10,513 nucleotides of DNA from JBOGED01 sp050743625 (lineage in GTDB: Bacteria; Actinomycetota; Nitriliruptoria; Euzebyales; Egibacteraceae): the NCBI GenBank assembly GCA_050743625.1, contig JBOGED010000579.1, positions 1 to 10,513 of the forward strand. Direction: 5' to 3'. Shown here piece by piece: positions 1 through 6,026 of this stretch. Made by a program: the position numbers and the translations under genes. Below the pieces are notes generated by a model. It did no database searches. It was not told the origin of the DNA and was given only the letters and a program-made list of their open reading frames with translations. Positions within the stretch are counted from its first letter, which is position 1. The number at the start of each line of letters is the position of its first letter.

Positions 1-72
1 GGTCCGGAATCCGGATCTGAGCCGACACACCAGCCCCAGCCATCACCGCGGAGACACGGCATCAATTATCCA

Positions 73-183
73 TCATGTCAGGAGGTCTGGATTCTCGGCA
101 TCGACGAAGAACTCGAACACGACCTCGGGCCGAGCGTCAATGTGGATCTCCTTGACGACGGGCTTTCCTACGTTACCCGCCAT
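73..183 (-). pseudogene. AHSA1/START-like (SRPBCC) protein, N-terminal remnant
   Basis: The minus-strand ATG at 183-181 opens a 36-residue frame starting MAGNVGKPVVKEIHIDARPE and then VVFEFFVDAE, closed by TGA at 75-73. This matches the N-terminus of AHSA1-type SRPBCC proteins, where an opening beta-strand (VxxEIxIdA) is followed by a PExVFxFFxD helix. Family members are about 150 residues and usually show a T-R-W motif soon after; here the read-through is T-stop-W-I, so a CGA to TGA change is a likely inactivating step (inference). Another TGA follows and no PGG-containing core is recognisable before the window edge. The start overlaps the end of the upstream arsR remnant by 11 bases, the usual ArsR-AHSA1 gene pair arrangement. 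Confidence 0.55.
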
Positions 184-321
184 CTCGCCCTCCCTGTTCA
201 CGCTCGACCTCGACCTTCAAGGTCTGAAGCCGCGCGTCCCAGAACTCTTCCAGGAAGCCCCGCACGTCGCTGAACCCCTCGGCACGGGTGCGGTACAGGC
301 GCCGCGTGCCGTCCCGACACT
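173..321 (-). pseudogene. ArsR-family transcriptional regulator, 5'-truncated remnant
   Basis: The minus-strand frame ending at TAA 175-173 reads CRDGTRRLYRTRAEGFSDVR then GFLEEFWDARLQTLKVEVEREQGGRDGG. This is the wing and C-terminal helix of AHSA1-associated ArsR repressors (RRLYR..pe.l.elr.wLeeFWd.RL..LK). The recognition-helix half (ADPTRR, VSRHL and similar) is absent. In-frame codons upstream of about 319 have no family resemblance and pass straight into the hairpin at 322-353. The gene has therefore lost its N-terminal half and DNA-binding helix and should be non-functional. I looked for the missing half beyond the right-hand hairpins and did not find it in any frame. Confidence 0.65.
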
Positions 322-353
322 GCAGGATTCCTCCGAATACAGAGGAATCCTGC
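322..353. repeat. Hairpin L1 of the left pair
   Basis: A perfect 12-bp inverted repeat: left arm GCAGGATTCCTC (322-333), 8-base loop CGAATACA (334-341), right arm GAGGAATCCTGC (342-353). Its inner part shares the motif TTCCTyCGnATrynGAGGAA with hairpins L2 and R2 and, less completely, R1. No T-tract follows on either side, so an ordinary intrinsic terminator is unlikely. It abuts the truncated end of the arsR remnant. Confidence 0.85.
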
Positions 354-383
354 TGGTTAACCGGCTGAGTCTCGGCCAAGCAT

Positions 384-414
384 GCAGCTTTCCTTCGCAT
401 ATGGAGGAAACTGC
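384..414. repeat. Hairpin L2 of the left pair
   Basis: Inverted repeat with arms GCAGCTTTCCT (384-394, one bulged C) and AGGAAACTGC (405-414) around a 10-base loop (395-404). It is identical to R2 at 27 of 31 positions, with the bulge in the same place. Its centre is 62 bases from the centre of L1. It lies between the end of the PPOX pseudogene and L1. Confidence 0.85.
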
Positions 415-464
415 GCCTTGCCAGCGAGCGCGAAGCCCTGAGCCGCCGATGACCCGCTCTCAGC

Positions 465-1003
465 TCAAACAGCCGGTGACGATGGCGCACCGCCCATGAC
501 GCCCGGGAGTCTCATCTCGAAGTCCAGCAAGCCGACCCACGTCGGTCGGAGACCGATCCTGACCATCCGCGTGACCGGGTCATCCAGGCGGGACAGATAG
601 TCCGTCGCCGCATCAGGGCCCATGTACCGGTGAGCCGCCAGCGCGTACTCGGTCACGACACCGGCATGTTCGGTGATTGTCACATCGCCGCGGAGGGTCA
701 ACACCGATGGCGGCAACTCGTCGGTGTCTATCACCACGGCCACACGCGGGTGTTGGCGCAATGCGCGTAGCCGCGCTGCCGGGTGCCGGATGTGCGGCGC
801 CGAGACAAAACGTCGCCATCACCAGCTCCTCCCCCGTCCAATGAAACCAAGTAGGTACGACTCGAGGAGTTCCATCACTCGCCATGTACCCGACGCGCGC
901 GGGGACCGCCAGGCCGAGCAGCCGCCGCGCAACGGCGGTCTCGAGCAACCTCAGGTCGCCTTGGGGAAGCGGGAAGGGGAGCCCGCTCGTTCGTGTCGGT
1001 CAT
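465..1003 (-). pseudogene. Pyridoxamine 5'-phosphate oxidase-family (PPOX/F420-type) gene, two frameshifts
   Basis: Read in three frames, the minus strand gives one recognisable PPOX-fold flavoprotein. MTDTNERAPLP comes first (ATG 1003-1001). Then come PQGDLRLLETAVARRLLGLA and a stretch with DGTPRVVPTWFHWTGEELVM, and finally VSAPHIRHPAARLRALRQHP through a C-terminus ending MGGAPSSPAV at TAA/TGA-type stop 467-465. The first break is explained by a 7-base near-tandem duplication (GGGGAAG 963-969 and CGGGAAG 970-976 on plus); removing one copy restores APLPQGDLR. The second is one extra base in the AAAA run at 807-810; removing it restores ATFVSAPH. Members bind FMN or F420 and are usually 130-170 residues. 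With two independent shifts it is most likely dead, though the homopolymer shift alone could be a sequencing error. Confidence 0.75.
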
Positions 1004-1009
1004 GGGATG

Positions 1010-1017
1010 TCCTTCTT
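1010..1017 (-). promoter_or_regulatory. Ribosome binding site of the PPOX pseudogene
   Basis: AAGAAGGA on the minus strand lies 6 bases before the ATG at 1003. This fixes the ancestral start at MTDTNERAPLP rather than at later in-frame methionines. Confidence 0.55.
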
Positions 1018-1171
1018 CGGTGAGGCGCACGGTCATCCGTGGAGACGAACGAACGCCCGCGAAGTCATCGGCCTCCCGCAAAGGGCGACCCGTCCCGTTT
1101 TCGGCGATGCATGGTTCAAGAAGCCTGACGGGCAATACGTTCGCGATTGAGGGGTAAGCCCGCTCGACGCG

Positions 1172-1201
1172 CACCTCTGTTCGCCCGGCCTAGAACAGGT
1201 G
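1172..1201 (-). terminator. Possible terminator hairpin at the end of the CRISPR operon
   Basis: The last codons and stop of the final operon gene form a hairpin on the minus strand: CACCTGTTC (1201-1193), loop of 10 bases, then GAACAGAGGTG (1182-1172) with a 2-base bulge. The position suits an operon terminator, but no U-run follows, so the call is tentative. Confidence 0.3.
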
Positions 1202-1618
1202 TTCACTCTCAGAACCGGCGGGTTTCTCGCGTAAGGCCACGAACGTGACTGGGCGAGGGTCGCGGATGGTGCGCAGCTCGGCGGTCAGTCCCGCGAGGGC
1301 CGCCGGCAGCTGCCCGACCCGTTTCTCGTCGTCTGGCCAGAGCGGCGCGACCTCGCAGTCAACCTCTACAGGCTGGCCCGGCGGCGGGTCGCCGGTGTAT
1401 TCGGTCAGCACTCCCACAATGCCGCCGTCACGGTCGATGCGTACCCGCACCCATCGGCCCGGCTCCCAACCCCAGAGGTGGGTGTAGGGCGGCGCGCTTC
1501 CCGGGCACGGCCCAACCCGGAACCCGTTCAGGTCTGCCCATGCGCAGCGCGCGTCGCCCACCAGCGTCTTAACCGCCGCCCAGTCAAGGCGGCCGTGTCC
1601 CTCCAACGCGTAGCTCAC
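1190..1618 (-). CDS. csx19: Small Csx19-like (TIGR03984-like) type III-D protein
   Basis: A 142-residue protein that closes the operon. The GTG start (1618-1616) overlaps the stop of the upstream RAMP fusion as GTGA and has GGGAGG 8 bases upstream, which is why I chose it over a longer frame reaching 1996 that is a shadow of the upstream gene. Visible segments are ARCAWADLNGFRVG (residues 23-36) and THLWGWEPGRWVRVRID (46-62), followed by an acidic, proline-containing middle and a charged C-terminus. The W-rich strand pair recalls Csx19, in which an early 'DG(V)xxG' strand is followed by an 'xLWxxxxGWxxR' strand. Csx19 is a small protein of unknown function found with Csx10 in subtype III-D loci. 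The match is weak by eye, and position plus size carry much of the call. It has no transmembrane segment. Confidence 0.45.
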   Translation of the reverse strand: MSYALEGHGRLDWAAVKTLVGDARCAWADLNGFRVGPCPGSAPPYTHLWGWEPGRWVRVRIDRDGGIVGVLTEYTGDPPPGQPVEVDCEVAPLWPDDEKRVGQLPAALAGLTAELRTIRDPRPVTFVALREKPAGSESEHLF

Positions 1619-2871
1619 GCGACCAGCCTCCCGTTCTCCGCAGCCAGGGCCGGCAGCTGGGCCAGGCGCGCGCGGTCGCGCGGCTCGGCGAGCCGCACCG
1701 TGCCGTAGCCCCTGGTCGTGCGGCTCCCGAAGCCGACCATCCCGTCGTCGATGTCCCGGAGCACGTGCCACAGCAGTGTCTCTGCCCACGCTGGCGTGTC
1801 GGCGGCCAGACGGTCCACGGTGATCGCGAACCGGCCACTGGCCAGCACCTCCTCGGAGAACAGCAGCTCCGGCCGGGCACCGCCGGTCACCCGGTCGATC
1901 GCGACGTGCGGCCGTCTCGCGGTCCGTCCGTCCTCGATGACCGCCGCGCGGACACCGATCATCCCCGCGGCCGCGGTCGAGCCGAACAGCGCACACGCGT
2001 CACAGCTCCCACAGGCGCGGCTGCCGCTGTCGCAGGCGTCAGCACCGACGCTGCGCAAGATGAACTCCGCGCGGCTGCGGAGCACCCCCTTGATCGACGA
2101 GCCCTCGACGACGTAGTCGCCGCGGCCGCCCCGCCGGTGCGGCACGACGTCCGGGGTCTTCCGCTTGCCCGAGCCGGGCATGCCGACCAGCAGCCCATCG
2201 ACGATGCGCACGGGGACGGCGATCCACGCCTCGTGGCTCCCCGGGTCGACCTCCTCGGGCGTCTCGCACACGCGCTCGAACAGCCTCCGGCCCCCGAGCT
2301 CCAGCCAGGCGCGCAAGCCCGCCTTGGTGGCCAGGTCGAGGCGGCCCCAGCGCATCGACTCGACGCGGGCTCTGCCCTGCCCGTGGGAGTGCCCGCCGCC
2401 GATGACCGGCTGCCACGTGGCAAGCGCGCGGCGCTCCGGAGGCGCCAACTCGCCGTCAACCCGCAGGTACACGCTGATCACCGCGCCTGCCGGCGCGGCC
2501 TGGGACGTGCGCAGGGTCTTCGACGCTGCGGCCCCGGTCCGCCGGCTGACGGCGGTCTGCTGCAGCAGGAACGGGTCGGGGGACTCGACCCGGCTGCCGA
2601 GGATGCGCAGGCGCGACGGCGTGAGGCGCTGGTCCTCGCCGCGGTCGCTGGGACCTGCCGAGGGGTCGGGCGGGTCCGAGCCCATCAACCGCTCGCGCAG
2701 CCCGTCGGCGAGGTGGCCGCGCAACGAGCCGGCCAGGCTGGAGCCGGGCACGTGCGGCAGGCCGTGGCCGTCCTTGGACAGGGGGCGGTCGATCGATCGG
2801 GCGACCTCGGGCGCAGCGACCGCCCACGGAGCTTCGGTCCGCAGGGTAAGCGTGACGAGGGTGACGATCAT
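1615..2871 (-). CDS. Fused double-RAMP (Cas7-Cas7-like) protein, type III
   Basis: A 418-residue protein with two RAMP (Cas7-type RRM) domains. Domain 1 (about 1-175) has the early loop SIDRPLSKDGHG, the RAMP signature VPGSSLAGSL (41-50) and a glycine-rich loop GGGHSHGQGRARV (158-170). Domain 2 (about 215-395) has VEGSSIKGVLRS (255-266), a zinc-binding type cysteine set C280, C287, C290, C293 leading into ALFGS, the Csm3/Cmr4-like stretch HVAIDRVTGGARPELLFSEE (322-341), and a final glycine loop GFGSRTTRGYG (380-390). Each Cas7 domain should coat one segment of crRNA. Asp residues lie before each signature (D28/D34 and D241/D252) and could be target-RNA cleavage residues (inference). The ATG start overlaps the Csx10 stop (ATGA), with GGAGG 4 bases upstream. 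It differs from single Csm3 proteins by being a fusion, a trend known in III-D and III-E relatives. Confidence 0.8.
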   Translation of the reverse strand: MIVTLVTLTLRTEAPWAVAAPEVARSIDRPLSKDGHGLPHVPGSSLAGSLRGHLADGLRERLMGSDPPDPSAGPSDRGEDQRLTPSRLRILGSRVESPDPFLLQQTAVSRRTGAAASKTLRTSQAAPAGAVISVYLRVDGELAPPERRALATWQPVIGGGHSHGQGRARVESMRWGRLDLATKAGLRAWLELGGRRLFERVCETPEEVDPGSHEAWIAVPVRIVDGLLVGMPGSGKRKTPDVVPHRRGGRGDYVVEGSSIKGVLRSRAEFILRSVGADACDSGSRACGSCDACALFGSTAAAGMIGVRAAVIEDGRTARRPHVAIDRVTGGARPELLFSEEVLASGRFAITVDRLAADTPAWAETLLWHVLRDIDDGMVGFGSRTTRGYGTVRLAEPRDRARLAQLPALAAENGRLVA

Positions 2872-4112
2872 CGTGCCTCCATCAGGGCGATCGTGTCGTT
2901 GAGGACGTCCAGGTCACCATTGCGGACCAGTTCCTCGACGCGCTGCCGCAACGTCGGGCTGAGCCGTCGCAGCCGCCGACGTTCGAGGATCTCCTCAGTC
3001 CGGCGTCCGCCGTCGTGCTCCAACTCGACCGCCAGCTGTTTCAGCCGTGGCACGAGCCAGTCACGCAGCTCCTCGGGCAGCTTCGCGGCCAGCTCACGGG
3101 CGGGGGGCGGCGTCGGCGCCGCCGGGCTCGGCGCCTGCCAAGGCGGGGGGTTCACGGTCACCCAGCCGAAGCCCTCGGCCGCCCGCAGGCCCAGCCCGCT
3201 GCACGCGAGCCGGGCGAGTTCCGCGTTGGTGACCTCGCCACGAGGCCGGACCAGGGCGGCCGACCCCGCCGTGACCGCGACGTCGACCGGCTTGGGGAGC
3301 CGGGACGCGGCGTGCCAGCCGCCCACCCGCGTCGTGCGTACCCACGCCCGCTCCAGGTCCACCTCGCAGCCGAGCCGCGCTGCGATCTCGGCGAGCGGGA
3401 ACTCCGGGAGCGGCCGTCCGCAGCGGTCGACGAACACCCCGGGAGACTGCAGCTCGACGTGGACGAGCCCGTCCGCTCTTGGCTCGGGCTCGGGGTCAGC
3501 GACCTTCCGCTGCTCGAGCCGGGCGAGCCCGCCGACGCTGCGCCGGCCGCCGAGCCAGACCTGTGGGGGAAGGTCGTCCAGCCACGGGTGGTCCCCGCAG
3601 ACCCAGCCGCGCAGCACCGTCCCCGGCTGGAGGTGGCGGCGGCTGAACAGATTGCCGTCCTCAGGGATCTCGTCGGGGGTGAGCCTGGTGCGGGTGGACT
3701 CGCCCAGGTGCCAGTCGCGCAGGCCGGCAACCTCACCCTTACCGGGCTCAAGCCGCCCGCCGCACACCTCACAGGCAGCATGCGCGGCACCGTGCGCGCG
3801 GTCGGCCACGACGCGGTCGCAGCCGGGATCCGCCGCCCGGTACTTGCAGCGCCAGGCCGCGAGCGGGTGGATCGCGCTGCCCTCGACGAACAGTGGGCCG
3901 TAGCGCACGCGCCCCTCGAACAGATCGAGAAACTCTTGCCGCTTTCCTTCCGGAGCGCGGTCTGGGGTGCCGTGGTCCACGATCCAGCGCGCCGCGAGCG
4001 CGCCGCGCATGACACTTCCGGGAATGTGCCGGTGGGTGTCCAGGACGTTTGCGACCCCGAAGGTGGCGCCGAGCATCAGCGGCTCCTCGACCGTCACGGT
4101 CAGCTCATGCAC
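2868..4112 (-). CDS. csx10: Csx10-like RAMP protein of type III-D
   Basis: A 414-residue protein. An N-terminal RAMP fold (1-80) carries MHELTVTVEEPLMLG and the signature HIPGSVMRGALAARW (29-43). A zinc-type set C89, C98, C114, C117 follows, then the segment LGGRRSVGGLARLE (187-200), and a C-terminal glycine loop AAEGFGWVTV (311-320). After a proline-rich linker (322-338) comes a charged helical tail to 414. This layout and length fit Csx10, the Cas5-like subunit that defines subtype III-D and is expected to cap the 5' tag of the crRNA. The GTG start overlaps the Csm3-like gene by 8 bases and has GGGAGG 5 bases upstream. Csx10 would contact both Cas10 and the first Cas7 in the complex. The charged tail after the linker may be an added helical module. 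Confidence 0.75.
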   Translation of the reverse strand: MHELTVTVEEPLMLGATFGVANVLDTHRHIPGSVMRGALAARWIVDHGTPDRAPEGKRQEFLDLFEGRVRYGPLFVEGSAIHPLAAWRCKYRAADPGCDRVVADRAHGAAHAACEVCGGRLEPGKGEVAGLRDWHLGESTRTRLTPDEIPEDGNLFSRRHLQPGTVLRGWVCGDHPWLDDLPPQVWLGGRRSVGGLARLEQRKVADPEPEPRADGLVHVELQSPGVFVDRCGRPLPEFPLAEIAARLGCEVDLERAWVRTTRVGGWHAASRLPKPVDVAVTAGSAALVRPRGEVTNAELARLACSGLGLRAAEGFGWVTVNPPPWQAPSPAAPTPPPARELAAKLPEELRDWLVPRLKQLAVELEHDGGRRTEEILERRRLRRLSPTLRQRVEELVRNGDLDVLNDTIALMEAR

Positions 4113-4638
4113 GGATGCCTCCCAGGTCGAAGATGCGAGTGAAGTCCTCGTCCGACAGCGGCCGCTCGGGCAGGACCGTCACCCAGCCGAGACCGCGGCG
4201 GCGGTCCATGCCCAGCGAGTGCACGGCCTGCGCCGCGGCCCGCAGGACCAGAGGGTGAAGGCCGTCCGGGTCGGCCACATGGGACAGGGCCAGCACCTCG
4301 AAGGCCGCCGTCTCGGCCCAGGCCTCCTCGGCGATCGTCAGGGCCTTGTCCTTGGCCGTCCGCGTGAGGGGGTCGATCGACACGCGCGCTCGCCGGCGTG
4401 TCTCGGGTGGCCGCGCGAACACCGCGCTCGTCCAGCTCCACGGGGAGGGCGACCGTGCGGTACCGAACACCGCGCTGACGTGGTGCTCGGGGAAGATCGT
4501 GCCGGCGCCCGCGCGCATGACGCCTTTGAGCGACGAACCTGGTAGCGGGCAGCGGGAGTCAACGGTGTTGTCGCAACCGCGCCCGGCCTCGCCGGTCGAG
4601 ACCGCGAACGGACCGTGGAACGCGATCGTGAACCTCAT
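4105..4638 (-). CDS. csm3: Csm3-like Cas7 (RAMP) subunit, short form
   Basis: A 177-residue single RAMP protein. The beta-strand MRFTIAFHGPFAVSTG is followed by a loop with DNTVD (D23, D27) directly before the signature CPLPGSSLKGVMRAGA (30-45). Then come a shortened VFGT element, RVSIDPLTRTAKDKALTIAEE (85-105) and the C-terminal glycine loop RRRGLGWVTV (146-155). In Csm3 an Asp in this loop cuts target RNA, so D23 is the best candidate catalytic residue (inference by alignment from memory). It is shorter than typical Csm3 (about 220 residues) because the cysteine-rich segment is missing. I chose the ATG at 4638 over an upstream in-frame methionine because it overlaps the cas10 stop as ATGA and has a strong ribosome site. 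Confidence 0.8.
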   Translation of the reverse strand: MRFTIAFHGPFAVSTGEAGRGCDNTVDSRCPLPGSSLKGVMRAGAGTIFPEHHVSAVFGTARSPSPWSWTSAVFARPPETRRRARVSIDPLTRTAKDKALTIAEEAWAETAAFEVLALSHVADPDGLHPLVLRAAAQAVHSLGMDRRRGLGWVTVLPERPLSDEDFTRIFDLGGIRA

Positions 4639-6017
4639 CGGCCGACCTCCTCGGGAGCCGGCCAGGTTGCAGGCACCCACCGCCGGGTGAGGGCCACCGC
4701 ATCCCTGGCCAGCTGAGCGTCACGTTTTTCGGGGCCGAGGAGCCGGCCGACGAGGTCGACGGCCTCCATCCGCTGGGCCAGCCGTAGCGCCCGGGCGGCC
4801 GCCACCTCGTCGTCGGGGTGGTGCAGGGCCGCGGCGAGCGCCGCGCGGAAGCTCTTCTCACGGCTTGCGAGCAGGTCGACGTCGGCGGCGCGGGCGTCTA
4901 ACTCCCCAAGCGTCCAGGGACGGCGACCCGGCGGGTGCTCGCCCTCGGCGGTGACGTCGACCCACAGAACGGTGGCCGACCGGCCACCGTCGCGGCGCTT
5001 GGCCTCGGACAGCAGCCGGTCGGCGGCCTCGACGCAGCGGGCGAACGGGTGGCTCGCGTGCGCGAACACGACAGCGGCCGAGGCCGTCAACGCCACGCCG
5101 TCCACCAGCGCGGACGCCTCGGCGGCGAAATGGCGCAGGTAGACCGCGACGAACGGCCAGGCCAGCTCAGCAGTGACCGAGACGAGCACGTCGTCGCCGC
5201 CGACGAGGTGCGGGATGACCGGGACCGGCTCGCCGCGGCCGCGCCGGTCCACCTGCTCGGCCGCGGCGACGAGCGCCTCACGCGCGATCTCGGTGACCCG
5301 GCGCGACACCGTGTCCTTGTCCACTCCTTCCAACCGGCGGAAGAACTCCCCCATCGCGTTCCCGTCGATGTAGATGGTGGCGAGGTGGTTGCGCCACTCG
5401 TGGCCGAGCGCGGCCAGCTCGCCGAAATCCTCCACGCGGTCGTTCTCGCTTGTCCGCCCGAGGGCAGCGAGCAGCGCCTCCTCGCTGGTGAAGCCTGGCT
5501 TCGTGCGGTTGCGGAAGAGGCTCGCCTGGCGGCGCCTCTTGCAGTCGCGGCAGGCTGGCTCGCGGCCTTCCGGGAGGCGCACGGTCCGGGTCGCCGGGTC
5601 AACGCCGCAGTGGTAGCACCACCGCACCACCGGGAACTCGTTGACCGGCGGCAGGCTGGCCAGCACCTTGCCGTCCGCCAGCTTGGGGTTGATCACGTCG
5701 CGGCGGGCCTCGACGTAGCTGGGGCCCTCGCCCCAGACAGCGTGGAACTCCGCGCCGGGAACCTGCTCGCGCAGGGGGGTGAACAGCCGCAGCGCAAGGT
5801 CGGCGGGGTCTCGCCCGGCGGGGACCACCAGATGGATGGTGCCGTCAGCGCTGCCCGCCGCACGGTTGACCTCGACGCCCGGGACGGTCTCCTGGACGCG
5901 CTCGTCGGAGGTCGCCCCCGCGAGCATCGCCGAAGCGCCCCGGCGGCCCCACAAGGCCGGCGTGTGCGCGAGGTAGGACTGGATCCGGACGGCGGCGACG
6001 TCGAGATAGATGGGCAC
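4635..6017 (-). CDS. cas10: Cas10 without HD domain, GGDD cyclase motif intact (type III-D)
   Basis: A 460-residue large subunit. The N-terminal palm-like domain begins PIYLDVAAVRIQSYL and has the segment LWGRRGASAMLAGAT (22-36), typical of Cas10/Cmr2. A zinc motif CYHC (134-137) plus CRDC (156-159) follows. The second palm domain has IYIDGNAMG (215-223) and LVGGDDVLVSV (271-281); GGDD is at 273-276 with both metal-binding aspartates. After the palm comes the helix CVEAADRLLSEAKRR (328-342), then a helical C-terminus. There is no HD domain upstream, which is known to be typical of III-D, so single-strand DNase activity is not expected. The intact palm suggests cyclic oligoadenylate (or another cyclic nucleotide) synthesis on target RNA binding. 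The start is GTG, with GAGGA 6 bases upstream, 9 bases after the membrane SAVED gene that is the likely receiver of its signal. Confidence 0.9.
   Translation of the reverse strand: MPIYLDVAAVRIQSYLAHTPALWGRRGASAMLAGATSDERVQETVPGVEVNRAAGSADGTIHLVVPAGRDPADLALRLFTPLREQVPGAEFHAVWGEGPSYVEARRDVINPKLADGKVLASLPPVNEFPVVRWCYHCGVDPATRTVRLPEGREPACRDCKRRRQASLFRNRTKPGFTSEEALLAALGRTSENDRVEDFGELAALGHEWRNHLATIYIDGNAMGEFFRRLEGVDKDTVSRRVTEIAREALVAAAEQVDRRGRGEPVPVIPHLVGGDDVLVSVTAELAWPFVAVYLRHFAAEASALVDGVALTASAAVVFAHASHPFARCVEAADRLLSEAKRRDGGRSATVLWVDVTAEGEHPPGRRPWTLGELDARAADVDLLASREKSFRAALAAALHHPDDEVAAARALRLAQRMEAVDLVGRLLGPEKRDAQLARDAVALTRRWVPATWPAPEEVGR
4646..4652 (-). promoter_or_regulatory. Strong ribosome binding site of the Csm3-like gene
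   Basis: GAGGAGG on the minus strand, 7 bases before the ATG at 4638 and inside the end of cas10. It decides the start and points to reinitiation or coupled translation across the ATGA overlap. Confidence 0.7.
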
Positions 6018-6026
6018 GCGCGGTCC

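Noticed and set aside
322..414. A standard CRISPR array at the left hairpins
   Set aside because: Only two copies exist here and they differ at many positions, whereas active array repeats are nearly identical. I keep the relic idea only as a hypothesis.
1027..1174. Upstream extension of the PPOX frame to an ATG at 1174
   Set aside because: The extra residues show no family resemblance, and the ATG at 1003 has a well-placed ribosome site.
3945..3958. A fifth copy of the hairpin core (TTTCCTTCCGGAG)
   Set aside because: Only the left half matches, the right arm is absent, and it lies inside the Csx10-like coding sequence.
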